64,000 nt of DNA from RUG11462 sp045649405 (GCA_045649405.1 JAZRPW010000038.1:1-64000), one strand, 5' to 3'. Shown: positions 43,090 to 51,923, counted from the stretch's first letter. Numbers and translations are program-made. The notes: generated by a model not told the origin, from the sequence alone.

Positions 43090-45165
43090 TTAAAGAATAC
43101 TAAATGCTACAACGAGTGCTGCAAAAACGATTGAAACCATTGATAAAAGTTTAATCAAAATGTTAATTGCAGGACCTGAAGTATCTTTGAATGGGTCACC
43201 AACTGTGTCACCAACAACAGCTGCTTTGTGGTTGTCTGAACCTTTACCACCGTGAACGCCACTTTCAATATACTTTTTAGCATTGTCCCAAGCACCACCA
43301 GAGTTTGACATAAATACTGCCATCAAGAAACCTGAAACAGTAGCACCAGCAAGCATACCAACAACGCCTGTGCAACCCAAAATCATACCAACTGCAACTG
43401 GAACAACAACTGCAACAATGGTAGGAAGAACCATTTCTTTCAAACTTGATTTTGTGCAAAGGTCAACGCATTTAGCATAATCAGCTTCAGCTTTGCCGTC
43501 CATAAGACCAGTAATTTCTTTGAACTGACGACGAACTTCTTTAACAACGCTTTGCGCTGCACGACCAACAGATTCCATTGTGAGTGCTGCAAAAACGAAT
43601 GGCAAGCATGCACCAATAAACAAACCAATAAGAACAGTTGGGTTTGTGATTGACAAGTCAGCAATTGCTTCTTTACCGCCTTCAATTGATTTGATTTTGT
43701 CAATATAAGAAACCATCAAAGCAAGAGCAGTCAAAGCAGCTGAACCAATAGCAAAACCTTTGCCTGTTGCCGCTGTTGTGTTGCCAAGTGAGTCAAGAGC
43801 ATCAGTTCTTTCACGAACTTCTTTCTCAAGACCAGCCATTTCAGCAATACCACCAGCATTATCAGCAACTGGACCATAAGCATCAGTAGCAAGTGTAATA
43901 CCGAGTGTTGAAAGCATACCAACGGCTGCCAAAGCAATACCGTACAAACCTTGAGCACCGCCACCAGAAACAAAGAATGAAACCAAAACGCAAATTGCAA
44001 CAATAACAATTGGAAGAGCGGTTGAAAGCATACCAAGTGAAATACCTGAAATAATGATTGTCGCAGAGCCGGTTTCAGAAGAAGCAGCAAGTTTTTTGGT
44101 TGGTTTATAAGAATCAGATGTGAAGTATTCTGTAGCTTGACCAATCAAAACACCAGCAACAAGACCAGAAATAATTGGAATATACATTGTCCAGTTTTCA
44201 GCACCCAAAATAAAATAAACAAGTGGGAATGAAATAACTGCAATCAAAATTGCTGAGAAGTTAGTACCACGGCTTAAAGCTTTCAAAAGATTCTTTTGAG
44301 AAGCGCCTTCTTGTGTTCTAACCAAAGCAGTACCAAAGATTGAGCAAACAATACCAATTGCCGCAATAAGCATTGGTAAAGCCATTGCAGTAACAGAGTG
44401 GAAAGCAGAAACACCAAGTGCTGCTGCAGAAATAATACTACCAACATAAGACTCATAAAGGTCAGCGCCCATACCAGCAACGTCACCAACGTTGTCACCA
44501 ACGTTATCAGCAATAACAGCTGGGTTTCTTGGGTCATCTTCAGGAATGCCTGCTTCTACTTTACCAACAAGGTCAGCACCAACGTCTGCCGCTTTTGTGA
44601 AAATACCACCGCCAACACGAGCAAAAAGTGCCATTGAAGAAGCACCCATACCGAATGTAAGCATTGCAGAAGTAATTTCTTCAGGAGACAAGTGGAAAAC
44701 AAATTTCAATAAGAAGAACCAAATTGAAATATCAAGAAGTCCAAGACCAACCACAGTAAAGCCCATAACAGAGCCAGCTGAAAAAGCAACTCTAAGACCT
44801 TTGTTCAAGCCTTCTCTACAAGCGTTAGCAGTACGAGCATTTGACAAAGTAGCAATCTTCATGCCAATAAAACCTGAAAGGGCAGAGCAGAAACCACCTG
44901 TAATAAATGCGAATGGCACATAGAATGTCAAAAGGTTGAACACTGCCATTACTGTGAGAATTACAAAGAGTACAGCAAAGAAAACAATAACAATTGCGTA
45001 TTGGCGTTTCAAATAAGCGTTAGCGCCTGCACGAATTGATTGCGAAATTTTCTGCATTTTGTCAGTACCCTCAGAGAATTTCAATACTTTTTTAGCGGTA
45101 AAAATTGCGTATAAAAGAGCGATTACCGCACCTACAAAAGTTGCAATAACTAAATATCTTTCCAT
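43090..45165 (-). CDS. hppA: K+-dependent membrane pyrophosphatase (H+ or Na+ pump)
   Basis: 691 residues with about 16 helices. The PPi-binding segment is EDDPRNPAVIADNVGDNVGD; the GNTTAATGKGFAIGSAALTAL motif has Ala at the position where K+-independent enzymes have Lys, so this is a K+-dependent type. PPi hydrolysis drives cation export, conserving energy from biosynthetic PPi. Whether it pumps Na+ or H+ cannot be told with certainty from sequence alone. It has its own promoter and terminator and interrupts the common yqfD-phoH gene order. RBS AAAGGA. Confidence 0.95.
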   Translation of the reverse strand: MERYLVIATFVGAVIALLYAIFTAKKVLKFSEGTDKMQKISQSIRAGANAYLKRQYAIVIVFFAVLFVILTVMAVFNLLTFYVPFAFITGGFCSALSGFIGMKIATLSNARTANACREGLNKGLRVAFSAGSVMGFTVVGLGLLDISIWFFLLKFVFHLSPEEITSAMLTFGMGASSMALFARVGGGIFTKAADVGADLVGKVEAGIPEDDPRNPAVIADNVGDNVGDVAGMGADLYESYVGSIISAAALGVSAFHSVTAMALPMLIAAIGIVCSIFGTALVRTQEGASQKNLLKALSRGTNFSAILIAVISFPLVYFILGAENWTMYIPIISGLVAGVLIGQATEYFTSDSYKPTKKLAASSETGSATIIISGISLGMLSTALPIVIVAICVLVSFFVSGGGAQGLYGIALAAVGMLSTLGITLATDAYGPVADNAGGIAEMAGLEKEVRERTDALDSLGNTTAATGKGFAIGSAALTALALMVSYIDKIKSIEGGKEAIADLSITNPTVLIGLFIGACLPFVFAALTMESVGRAAQSVVKEVRRQFKEITGLMDGKAEADYAKCVDLCTKSSLKEMVLPTIVAVVVPVAVGMILGCTGVVGMLAGATVSGFLMAVFMSNSGGAWDNAKKYIESGVHGGKGSDNHKAAVVGDTVGDPFKDTSGPAINILIKLLSMVSIVFAALVVAFSIL

Positions 45166-45196
45166 AGTTTATTTCCTTTCAAAAATGGTACCTTAC

Positions 45197-45225
45197 ATTA
45201 TAAACTAACTTTTTTAAAAAGTCAA
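45197..45225 (-). promoter_or_regulatory. hppA promoter
   Basis: On the minus strand: -35 TTGACT (45220-45225), 17-nt spacer, -10 TATAAT (45197-45202). Confidence 0.78.
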
Positions 45226-45258
45226 TACAATAAAGCCAAAATATTGTTGAAATATTAA

Positions 45259-46431
45259 CTATTTAAGAATGTTTTTAGTGCTTGCAATGTTTTCTTCGCA
45301 AATAAAGACTTTTGTAAACAAAATCCCACTGTTTTTGACATCAAAATTTTCATATTCAACAGACTTAATTGTGTCTTTGAGTGTCTGTTTTGATTTTTCA
45401 TTCATTTTCTTAATTGCCAACACTTTTGCAGTTTCTTGGTTTAAAACCATCTTTTCATAGCGATAAGTTTTGAAAAATGCAGTGGTTTTTGAAAAGGGTA
45501 ATTCCACACCCAAAAATGAGTAATTTTTTATTTTGTGTTTTGAAATATAAGGACGTTTGACTTCGCCAAAAAACAGCGGAATTTTAATGTTGGCAATGTT
45601 AAAAACAGAGCGCTTTTTGGTGGTTTCATCAAAAACTTTTTGCTTGTAATTAAAAGGCACAAAAACCGTGAGTTTATGCCGTGTTTGCGCAATAACTTCG
45701 GCGTTTGAATGAACAAATTTCGTCGCTTTGTTGGTAAGTTCAATTGCACCTGAAACCAACAAATCTCCCTTTGCCACCGCCTCGCCAATTTTAACACTAA
45801 CCCTGCCGGAATATGCTTTGATTTTCAAAATTTTGCCGTCTGTTTTAGCAACAATATTGCAGGGCTTTTTTGTGTTTTTTGTGGCTTGTTTTTTCTCGGT
45901 TTTAATTAGTTCAACATCAACAAAACACCCTTTAATATTAAAAGCAGCCCAAGAAAATTCGGGGTTTTCAATCAAAAAAATCTGCCTTGTTTTTTCTGTG
46001 TCAATTTCGCTTATCTTTCTGCCAAGGTAAATGCCAGTTTTGCTCAAAGAATTTAAAACTTTTTCTTTGTTTATTTCCTTGTCACAAACAAGTGAAATGT
46101 TCAAACAAAGCCCGGAAAGATAAAACAGTAAAAAGAAAAACAAAACAACTCCAACAGGAATTCCATATCTAAAACGATATCTTCTTATCAAAAAGGGAAG
46201 ACCACATCGTTTTGTAACTTTAAGTCGCATACAAGATTTTTTGGCTAAAGTTTTAATTTTTTTATAGTCTTTTGCATACATTTTTCCGCTCAAATCGTTA
46301 ACATTTGCCTTTGCTTCCCAAACCAAAATGTTGTTTTTTGCGCAAAGATTCAAAAATCTTTCAGGAAAAACACCGTTGCCATAAAAATGCACATAGCCAG
46401 TAATGTTTTTGAAAAGGTTAAGCATAAACAT
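45259..46431 (-). CDS. yqfD: YqfD family sporulation protein
   Basis: 390 residues. The family pattern GYVHFYGNGVFPERFLNLCAKNNILVWEAKAN opens the protein, with a membrane helix near residues 95-113 (VGVVLFFFLLFYLSGLC). Extracytoplasmic segments with NPEFSWAAFNIKGCFVDVEL follow. YqfD is required for sporulation in Clostridia and Bacilli and is probably in the mother-cell or forespore membrane. The start ATG has AGAGGTG 8 nt upstream. It follows yqfC by 12 nt. Confidence 0.9.
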   Translation of the reverse strand: MFMLNLFKNITGYVHFYGNGVFPERFLNLCAKNNILVWEAKANVNDLSGKMYAKDYKKIKTLAKKSCMRLKVTKRCGLPFLIRRYRFRYGIPVGVVLFFFLLFYLSGLCLNISLVCDKEINKEKVLNSLSKTGIYLGRKISEIDTEKTRQIFLIENPEFSWAAFNIKGCFVDVELIKTEKKQATKNTKKPCNIVAKTDGKILKIKAYSGRVSVKIGEAVAKGDLLVSGAIELTNKATKFVHSNAEVIAQTRHKLTVFVPFNYKQKVFDETTKKRSVFNIANIKIPLFFGEVKRPYISKHKIKNYSFLGVELPFSKTTAFFKTYRYEKMVLNQETAKVLAIKKMNEKSKQTLKDTIKSVEYENFDVKNSGILFTKVFICEENIASTKNILK

Positions 46432-46443
46432 TACTAAACACCT

Positions 46444-46716
46444 CTAATCTTGAAATTCAATCTTTTGAAATTGCCCAGAAATACAAGCAGTTTCGGTTGT
46501 CAAACTGTCAAGTTTTAAATTAGCACCAAAAAATGCAACAACCCCTGAATTTGTGTTGATTTTAATTTCGGTTTCGCTATATTGCAAAATTGTGCATTTG
46601 CAGTCAATTAAAGCAGATTCGTTTGACTGCAATTCAATTCTCGCACCGCTTAAAGCTCCGCTTGGCAATTCAAGATATCTGTTAATAATGTTTTTCTTGC
46701 TCTTCTTTTCAGACAA
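46444..46716 (-). CDS. yqfC: YqfC-like sporulation protein (YabP family)
   Basis: 90 residues if started at a TTG at 46716 (MSEKKSKKNIINRYLELPSGAL). A GGGGTGG site precedes it, and this gives the normal YqfC length of about 93. An upstream TTG at 46764 would add 16 residues and run across the ribosome binding region of the divergent gene. The domain is a YabP-type all-beta fold (ARIELQSNES..., CISGQFQKIEF). YqfC/YqfD are sporulation-specific partners in this order. The start is uncertain. Confidence 0.8.
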   Translation of the reverse strand: MSEKKSKKNIINRYLELPSGALSGARIELQSNESALIDCKCTILQYSETEIKINTNSGVVAFFGANLKLDSLTTETACISGQFQKIEFQD

Positions 46717-46757
46717 AAAACCACCCCAAATAAATTTATGAATTAAAGGATTGTTTG

Positions 46758-47810
46758 ATGACAATGAAAAAGTTTAAAATTGCAATCGTTTTAATCGCCT
46801 TTGTCTTTGCCTTTGTTTTGCTTTTTGTGTGTTATGACTGCGTTGCAAAGGGCGTCACATCAGGACTTTATCTTTGTGGAAATGTCATTATTCCAACGCT
46901 TTTTCCACTGCTTTGTTTAAATTCATTTTTCATCAACACCGGTGTGGTTGAGTTTTTTCAAAAGCATTTCAATAAATTTTGCAAAAGGTTTTTCAATTTA
47001 AGTGGTTACTTTTTGCCAATCTTTTTAATAAGCATAATTTCAAGTTACCCAGTCGGCGCTTTTCTTTCAAACACGCTTTATGAAAATAAAAAAATCTCTC
47101 TTTTAGAGAGGAACAACATTGCTTTAATAAGTTGTAGCGCAGGGCCTTCTTTTGTTGTGCTTGCAGTTGGCGTTAACATTTTAAAGTCGTTTGAATGTGG
47201 CGTTTTGTTGCTTGTCTGTCACATTTTATCAAGTCTTACTGTTGCTGTGTTAATTTCAAGAAGATTTGAATTTAGTGGCAGTTTTTGTGCTAGCCAACAA
47301 AAAATATCCGTTTCAGATGCGTTAGTAAAAGGTGTTGCGGCTGGCTCAAATTCAATAATTTCAATCTGTGCTTACACAATTTTGTTTTCGGCAATAATCA
47401 ATATTCTTTCAACATTTTTGCGTTTTACTCCAATGTTTTTGCCACTTGTTTGCACTCTCGAAGTAACAAACGCCTGTGTTGTTTTGAGCTTTGAAAATGC
47501 GTCGCTATCAGTAATTTGTGCAGTTTTGGGTTTTGGTGGATTTTCAATAATTTTTCAGGTGTCATCAATGTTAAAGAACAACCGGCCACCATTGTTAAGA
47601 CTAATTTTGGTGCGCATTTTTCACGCAGCAGTTTCATTTTTGTATTGTGAAATTGCCTTGAAGTTTTTTAAAATCACAATTCCGGTTTTAAAAAACACAA
47701 CACCGGTTGCCAGTGTTTCAAGTAACAATATTCTATTTTCTTTAAGTTTAATTTTGCTGGCAATTGTATTTTTGAATTTTTTAAACAACTCAATAAAACA
47801 AGAAATTTAA
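46758..47810 (+). CDS. YlbJ-like sporulation integral membrane protein
   Basis: 350 residues with about eight helices. GNVIIPTLFPLLCLNSFFINTGVVEFF and SSYPVGAFLSNTLYENKKIS fit the YlbJ/nucleoside-recognition (Gate) pattern; the loop SCSAGPSFVVLAVGV matches too. YlbJ is a spore-coat/cortex-stage membrane protein controlled by sigma-E in Bacillus. The start is ATG at 46758 with AAAGGA 7 nt upstream. It is divergent from yqfC with only about 40 nt between starts, so promoters must overlap. The family assignment is by pattern. Confidence 0.72.
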   Translation: MTMKKFKIAIVLIAFVFAFVLLFVCYDCVAKGVTSGLYLCGNVIIPTLFPLLCLNSFFINTGVVEFFQKHFNKFCKRFFNLSGYFLPIFLISIISSYPVGAFLSNTLYENKKISLLERNNIALISCSAGPSFVVLAVGVNILKSFECGVLLLVCHILSSLTVAVLISRRFEFSGSFCASQQKISVSDALVKGVAAGSNSIISICAYTILFSAIINILSTFLRFTPMFLPLVCTLEVTNACVVLSFENASLSVICAVLGFGGFSIIFQVSSMLKNNRPPLLRLILVRIFHAAVSFLYCEIALKFFKITIPVLKNTTPVASVSSNNILFSLSLILLAIVFLNFLNNSIKQEI

Positions 47811-47818
47811 AATAAAAG

Positions 47819-47847
47819 TAGATTTTTTGAAAAAAGTGTGTTAAAAT
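47819..47847 (+). promoter_or_regulatory. Promoter of the Cys-rich small protein
   Basis: TAGATT (47819-47824), 17-nt spacer, TAAAAT (47842-47847). The spacer TTTTGAAAAAAGTGTGT nearly matches that of the aconitase promoter. Confidence 0.55.
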
Positions 47848-47877
47848 GTATGTAACTTGTAAAAAGGGGGAGAGAAA

Positions 47878-48099
47878 ATGGCAAAAAAACTTTACGGTGC
47901 TAATATTGTGCCAATGTGTGCTTACTGTGCAAAAGGCGAAATGTCAACAGATAAGAAAAATGTGCTTTGCACCAAAAAAGGCATTGTTGATGCTAGTTAT
48001 TCTTGCAGAAGGTTTAAATATGACCCGTTGTTAAGAGTGCCAAAAATCCCTCAAGAAATTGAAAAGTTCACAATGGAAGATTTTAAAATTGAAGATTAA
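47878..48099 (+). CDS. Small cysteine-rich (zinc-ribbon-like) protein
   Basis: 73 residues. Cysteines lie in MCAYCAKGEM, VLCTKKG and YSCRRF, a spacing that could bind zinc. The C-terminus YDPLLRVPKIPQEIEKFTMEDF is unlike nucleic-acid-binding ribbons I know. Similar short proteins are widespread in gut Clostridia and remain hypothetical. ATG with AAGGGGGAGAG upstream (strong). Own promoter and terminator (48112-48141). Confidence 0.8.
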   Translation: MAKKLYGANIVPMCAYCAKGEMSTDKKNVLCTKKGIVDASYSCRRFKYDPLLRVPKIPQEIEKFTMEDFKIED

Positions 48100-48111
48100 T
48101 TAGCAAAATAA

Positions 48112-48141
48112 AAAACGCTATCTCAAATGAGATAGCGTTTT
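48112..48141. terminator. Bidirectional terminator
   Basis: AAAACGCTATCTC/GAGATAGCGTTTT 13-bp perfect stem with a 4-nt loop. It serves the Cys-rich gene (plus) and ptsH (minus). Confidence 0.95.
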
Positions 48142-48155
48142 GTTTTTTAAATCAA

Positions 48156-48419
48156 TTATTCAGCGAAACCTGACAAAACAAGGTTTACAAGTGATTCAGT
48201 TGCTTCTTCTTCATCAGAACCGTCAGCAATAATTCTAATTGAAGTACCGCCTAAAATACCTAATGAAAGAACGCCCAAAAGACTTTTAGCATTAACTCTT
48301 CTTTCTTCTTTTTCAACCCAAATTGAAGATTTGAATTCATTTGCTTTTTGAATAAAGAAAGTTGCTGGACGAGCATGAAGACCAACTTGGTTTTGAACAA
48401 TTACATCTTTAACGCACAT
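48156..48419 (-). CDS. ptsH: HPr phosphocarrier protein
   Basis: 87 residues from ATG at 48419 (MCVKDVIVQNQVGLHARPA). The phosphoryl-accepting His is in GLHARPATFF, and the regulatory Ser is in AKSLLGVLSLGI, so both PTS transfer and HPr-kinase control look possible. AAAGGA upstream fits this start; an upstream in-frame start would add 13 residues. No ptsI or hprK is present, so this could be a dedicated HPr or Crh-like protein; His is retained, which argues for HPr. Confidence 0.93.
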   Translation of the reverse strand: MCVKDVIVQNQVGLHARPATFFIQKANEFKSSIWVEKEERRVNAKSLLGVLSLGILGGTSIRIIADGSDEEEATESLVNLVLSGFAE

Positions 48420-48490
48420 ATTAAAATTTTCCTTTCGTGTCATTAACTGTATCATCAATACAAAAAATAATCTACTAATATACTGTTGTT

Positions 48491-48518
48491 ATTATACCAC
48501 ATTTTATAAATAGGTCAA
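48491..48518 (-). promoter_or_regulatory. ptsH promoter
   Basis: On the minus strand: -35 TTGACC (48513-48518), 16-nt spacer, -10 TATAAT (48491-48496). The 220-nt stretch between ptsH and trmD also holds another TATAAT at 48575-48580 with no clear -35. Confidence 0.65.
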
Positions 48519-48680
48519 TGACAAAAATGTCTTTTCAAAGTAAAATCTATTCTATATACAAACTGTCAAATTTTATTATACCCACATTTGTTGAAAATGC
48601 ACAAAAAAATTGCCGAAATTACAACGAGTAGCACAGTAAAGAGTGTTGAAAACTTTTTATTTTGTCATTTTTTGTTGCGT

Positions 48681-49406
48681 TTATTGGTTATTTTTTATAA
48701 ATTCAACATCTTGCTGTGAAAGATTTGCGCTTTCTAACATTTCAGGTCTCTTTTTTAGTGTATTCAAAAGACTTTGTTCGTGTTTATACTTTTCAATGTT
48801 TTTGTGGTGACCAGAAAGCAAAACTTCCGGCACTTCTCTGTCTTGCCAAACTGCAGGACGGGTGTATTGTGGGTGCTCTAAAAGCCCATTAAAATGGCTT
48901 TCTTCGGTAAAACACTCTTCGCTTGAAAGCACACCATCAACCATTCGGGCCATCGCATCAGTAAGCACAAGGGCAGGCAATTCGCCGCCTGTTAAAACAT
49001 AATCTCCAATTGAAATTTCTTCATCACAAAGTTTGTCAAGCACACGTTGGTCAACGCCTTCATAATGCCCACACAAAAGCACAATGTTGTCCATTTTTGA
49101 AAGTTCAATTGCCTTTTGTTGTGTTAAAGTTTTGCCCTGTGGCGACATATAAATGAAATGTGGCTTTTGTCCAATTTCTTCAACAATGTGGTTATAACAG
49201 TCATCAATAGGTTGCGCAGTCATAACCATTCCCATTCCACCACCATAAGGCATTTCATCGGTTTTTTTATGCTTGTCAATTGAAAAATCTCTGATATTGT
49301 GGCATTTAACGGTAATTGCACCGCTTTGTCTTGCTCTGCCAATAATGCTTTCATCTAAATAAGCATTCATCATATCAGGGAAGATAGTCATAATATCAAT
49401 TCTCAT
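48681..49406 (-). CDS. trmD: tRNA (guanine37-N1)-methyltransferase
   Basis: 241 residues from ATG at 49406 (MRIDIMTIFPDMM). The trefoil-knot SAM site shows MPYGGGMGMV, LLCGHYEGVDQRV and GDYVLTGGELPALV. It makes m1G37 to prevent frameshifting. The start lies inside rimM, overlapping by 11 nt. rplS, the usual next gene, is missing; ptsH follows instead on its own promoter. Confidence 0.96.
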   Translation of the reverse strand: MRIDIMTIFPDMMNAYLDESIIGRARQSGAITVKCHNIRDFSIDKHKKTDEMPYGGGMGMVMTAQPIDDCYNHIVEEIGQKPHFIYMSPQGKTLTQQKAIELSKMDNIVLLCGHYEGVDQRVLDKLCDEEISIGDYVLTGGELPALVLTDAMARMVDGVLSSEECFTEESHFNGLLEHPQYTRPAVWQDREVPEVLLSGHHKNIEKYKHEQSLLNTLKKRPEMLESANLSQQDVEFIKNNQ

Positions 49407-49905
49407 CGTCAAAAATTCCTTTCAACGGACGAATTACAACCTTTTGTTCATCTATATCAACATTGATAACAACATCTGGAATTGACGGAATCAAATACTC
49501 TTTGCCATCACGAGTAATGTGCCAAACATCGTTAGCACCGGTTTGAGAAACATCAGTAATAACGCCTAATTCTTCGTTAGAATCGGCATCAAACACTTTG
49601 CAACCAAACAAGTCGCATTGAAAAAATGTACCTTTTGGCAACGCAGCATCTTCTCTATCTAAATACAAAACTTTGCCACGCAATTTTTCGGCATCTTCAA
49701 TAGTTTCAACGCCTTTAATTTTCATCAAAACCATATTTTTATTGGTTCTTGAAGTTACTTTTAACGCAGTTTCGCCTTTGTTAAGATAAAGTGTTTTGAA
49801 TTTTGTTAAAAATTCAGGAGAGTCACACCAAGGGTAAACCCTCATTTCGCCACGCACACCATGAGTGCCGACAATTTCTCCAGTTTCAATGTATCTTTCT
49901 TTCAT
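49396..49905 (-). CDS. rimM: 16S rRNA processing protein RimM
   Basis: 169 residues. The N-terminal beta barrel (ETGEIVGTHGVRGEMRVYPWCD) and the C-terminal PRC-barrel (FFQCDLFGCKVFDADSNEELGVITDVSQTGANDVW...LIPSIPDVV) are complete. It assists 30S assembly near S19. RBS GAGGTAG. It lies downstream of a hairpin (49929-49955), so its expression may be attenuated relative to the upstream genes. Confidence 0.96.
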   Translation of the reverse strand: MKERYIETGEIVGTHGVRGEMRVYPWCDSPEFLTKFKTLYLNKGETALKVTSRTNKNMVLMKIKGVETIEDAEKLRGKVLYLDREDAALPKGTFFQCDLFGCKVFDADSNEELGVITDVSQTGANDVWHITRDGKEYLIPSIPDVVINVDIDEQKVVIRPLKGIFDDEN

Positions 49906-49928
49906 TTTTCTACCTCAAAAAACTAAAT

Positions 49929-49955
49929 AAAGGAGCAAAGAAATTTTGCTCCTTT
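49929..49955 (-). terminator. Hairpin between khpA and rimM (attenuator)
   Basis: 11-bp stem AAAGGAGCAAA/TTTGCTCCTTT with a 5-nt loop, followed by a broken T-rich run on the minus strand. It lies inside an otherwise continuous operon and probably allows partial read-through. Confidence 0.65.
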
Positions 49956-49958
49956 GAA

Positions 49959-50192
49959 TTAGTCAATTTCTACCATAATTTTTTCATCATTACGGTTAGC
50001 AACTGCACGCATAACAACGCGAATTGCTTTTGCAATTCTACCTTGTTTGCCGATTACGCGGCCCATGTCATCAGCAGCAACGCTAAGATGATAAACAACA
50101 ACACCATCTTCGTTTGGTTCATCAACTGTAACCTTAACTGCATCTGGGTCATTAACAAGGCCAGCTGCGAGAGATTTAAGAAGTTCTTGCAT
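49959..50192 (-). CDS. khpA: KH-domain RNA-binding protein KhpA
   Basis: 77 residues, a single KH domain with GRVIGKQGRIAKAIRVVMRA. KhpA pairs with KhpB (Jag) as a global RNA chaperone and affects cell length and sporulation in other Firmicutes. 18 nt after rpsP with AAAGGAG. Confidence 0.95.
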   Translation of the reverse strand: MQELLKSLAAGLVNDPDAVKVTVDEPNEDGVVVYHLSVAADDMGRVIGKQGRIAKAIRVVMRAVANRNDEKIMVEID

Positions 50193-50210
50193 TTTACAAA
50201 ACTCCTTTCA

Positions 50211-50453
50211 TTAGATAATATTGTTCTTTTTAAGCAATGCTTTAACTGTGTCAGTTGGTTGAGCACCGTTAGCAATCCATTTTTTAGCTGCTTCAGCGTC
50301 AATGCTTACTTCAGCTGGGTCTGTGTTTGGATTGAATGTACCGATTTCTTCGATAAATCTACCGTCTCTTGGGAATCTTGAGTCAGCAACTACTACTCTG
50401 TAGAAAGGAGCTCTTTTAGCGCCCATACGACGAAGTCTGATTTTTACTGCCAT
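50211..50453 (-). CDS. rpsP: 30S ribosomal protein S16
   Basis: 80 residues. MAVKIRLRRMGAKRAPFYRVVVADSR and GTFNPNTDPAEV are characteristic. It is an early-assembling 30S protein. RBS GAGGTGAAA. It sits between ffh and khpA in the conserved order. Confidence 0.97.
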   Translation of the reverse strand: MAVKIRLRRMGAKRAPFYRVVVADSRFPRDGRFIEEIGTFNPNTDPAEVSIDAEAAKKWIANGAQPTDTVKALLKKNNII

Positions 50454-50510
50454 TTTAATTTCACCTCACAAAAAAAGTTTTAAAATTTATATTATCAAAC
50501 AGAACACTGT

Positions 50511-51917
50511 TTAAAAACCACCGAAATCTTTTTTACCACCAGAAAGCGCTTGTGGGTCAAAAGTATTTGGGTCAAAGCCCATATTGTTACCGCCAAGACC
50601 CTTAAGAAGTCTGCGGTTTTTGTGCTTGCCACCACCGTTGATTTGTTTGAACATTTTTTTCATTTGTTCATATTGCTTGAGAAGTCTGTTAACATCTTCA
50701 ACCTTCATGCCACAACCAGCAGCAATTCTTTTCTTTCTTGAAGCGTTTAGAATTTCAGGTTTTGCACGCTCTTTTTTAGTCATTGAATAAATAATTGATT
50801 CAACCCTTACAAGTTGTTTGTCATCAATATCAGCGTTTTCAACCTGTTTTGCCATTCCGGGAATCATACTCATTACTTGTTTGAGTGGACCCATTTTTTT
50901 AATTTGCTGGAATTGCGCTAGCAAGTCATCAAGGTCAAACTTGTTTTTCAAAAGTTTTTGCTCAAGCTCTGCTGCTTGTTTTTCATCAAGAGCAGTTTCT
51001 GCCTTTTCAATAAGCGACATAACATCGCCCATGCCAAGAATTCTTGAAGCCATTCTGTCAGGGTGGAACTCTTCAAGGTCTGTAAGTTTTTCGCCAGTAC
51101 CAACAAATTTAATTGGTTTGCCGGTTACTTCCTTAACTGAAAGAGCAGCACCACCACGGGTGTCACCATCAAGCTTTGTCAAAATAACACCGGTAATTTC
51201 AAGTGTATCATTAAAAGCTTTAGCAACATTAACCGCATCTTGACCGGTCATTGAGTCAATAACAAGCAAAATGTCATCAGGTGTTGCAACTTTGCAAACA
51301 CGTTTTAACTCATTCATCAACTCTTCATCAATGTGAAGACGACCTGCGGTATCAAGAATAATATAATCATGGCCATAATCTTTTGCATGTTTAATTGCTT
51401 TTTCAACAATTTTTTCAGGCTTTTGCGTACCCATTTCAAAAACAGGAACGCCAACCTGCTCACCAACAATTTGCAATTGTGAAATAGCCGCCGGACGATA
51501 AATGTCACAAGCAACAAGCATTGGTCTGTGGCCTTTTGATTTCAAATACTTACCAAGTTTTGCAGAGTGTGTTGTTTTACCAGAACCTTGCAAACCACAC
51601 ATCATAATAACGGTTGGAAGTTTTGAAGAAGTGTTAAGACGACTGTTTTCGCCACCCATGAGTGCAGTCAATTCTTCATTAACAATTTTAACAACCATTT
51701 GAGCAGGTGTTAAACTTTCCATAACCTTTTCGCCAATGCAACGCTCAGCAACCTTGTTAGTAAAGTCTTTTGCAACCTTGTAGTTAACATCTGCTTCTAA
51801 AAGAGCAAGACGCACTTCTCTCATAGCACTCTTAACATCAGCTTCAGACAATTTACCTTTTGAACGGATTTTTTTAAATGCCGCACTAAGTTTGTCAGAC
51901 AATCCTTCAAATGCCAT
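50511..51917 (-). CDS. ffh: Signal recognition particle protein Ffh
   Basis: 468 residues. The NG domain carries GLQGSGKTTHSAKL (about 108-121), DTAGRLH, TKLDGDTRGGAAL and GTGEKLTDLE. The Met-rich M domain follows from about 300, with a C-terminal tail ending NNMGFDPNTFDPQALSGGKK. It targets nascent membrane proteins to FtsY and SecYEG with 4.5S RNA. GAGGCG ribosome binding site, 6 nt after ylxM. Confidence 0.97.
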   Translation of the reverse strand: MAFEGLSDKLSAAFKKIRSKGKLSEADVKSAMREVRLALLEADVNYKVAKDFTNKVAERCIGEKVMESLTPAQMVVKIVNEELTALMGGENSRLNTSSKLPTVIMMCGLQGSGKTTHSAKLGKYLKSKGHRPMLVACDIYRPAAISQLQIVGEQVGVPVFEMGTQKPEKIVEKAIKHAKDYGHDYIILDTAGRLHIDEELMNELKRVCKVATPDDILLVIDSMTGQDAVNVAKAFNDTLEITGVILTKLDGDTRGGAALSVKEVTGKPIKFVGTGEKLTDLEEFHPDRMASRILGMGDVMSLIEKAETALDEKQAAELEQKLLKNKFDLDDLLAQFQQIKKMGPLKQVMSMIPGMAKQVENADIDDKQLVRVESIIYSMTKKERAKPEILNASRKKRIAAGCGMKVEDVNRLLKQYEQMKKMFKQINGGGKHKNRRLLKGLGGNNMGFDPNTFDPQALSGGKKDFGGF

Positions 51918-51923
51918 TTAAGT

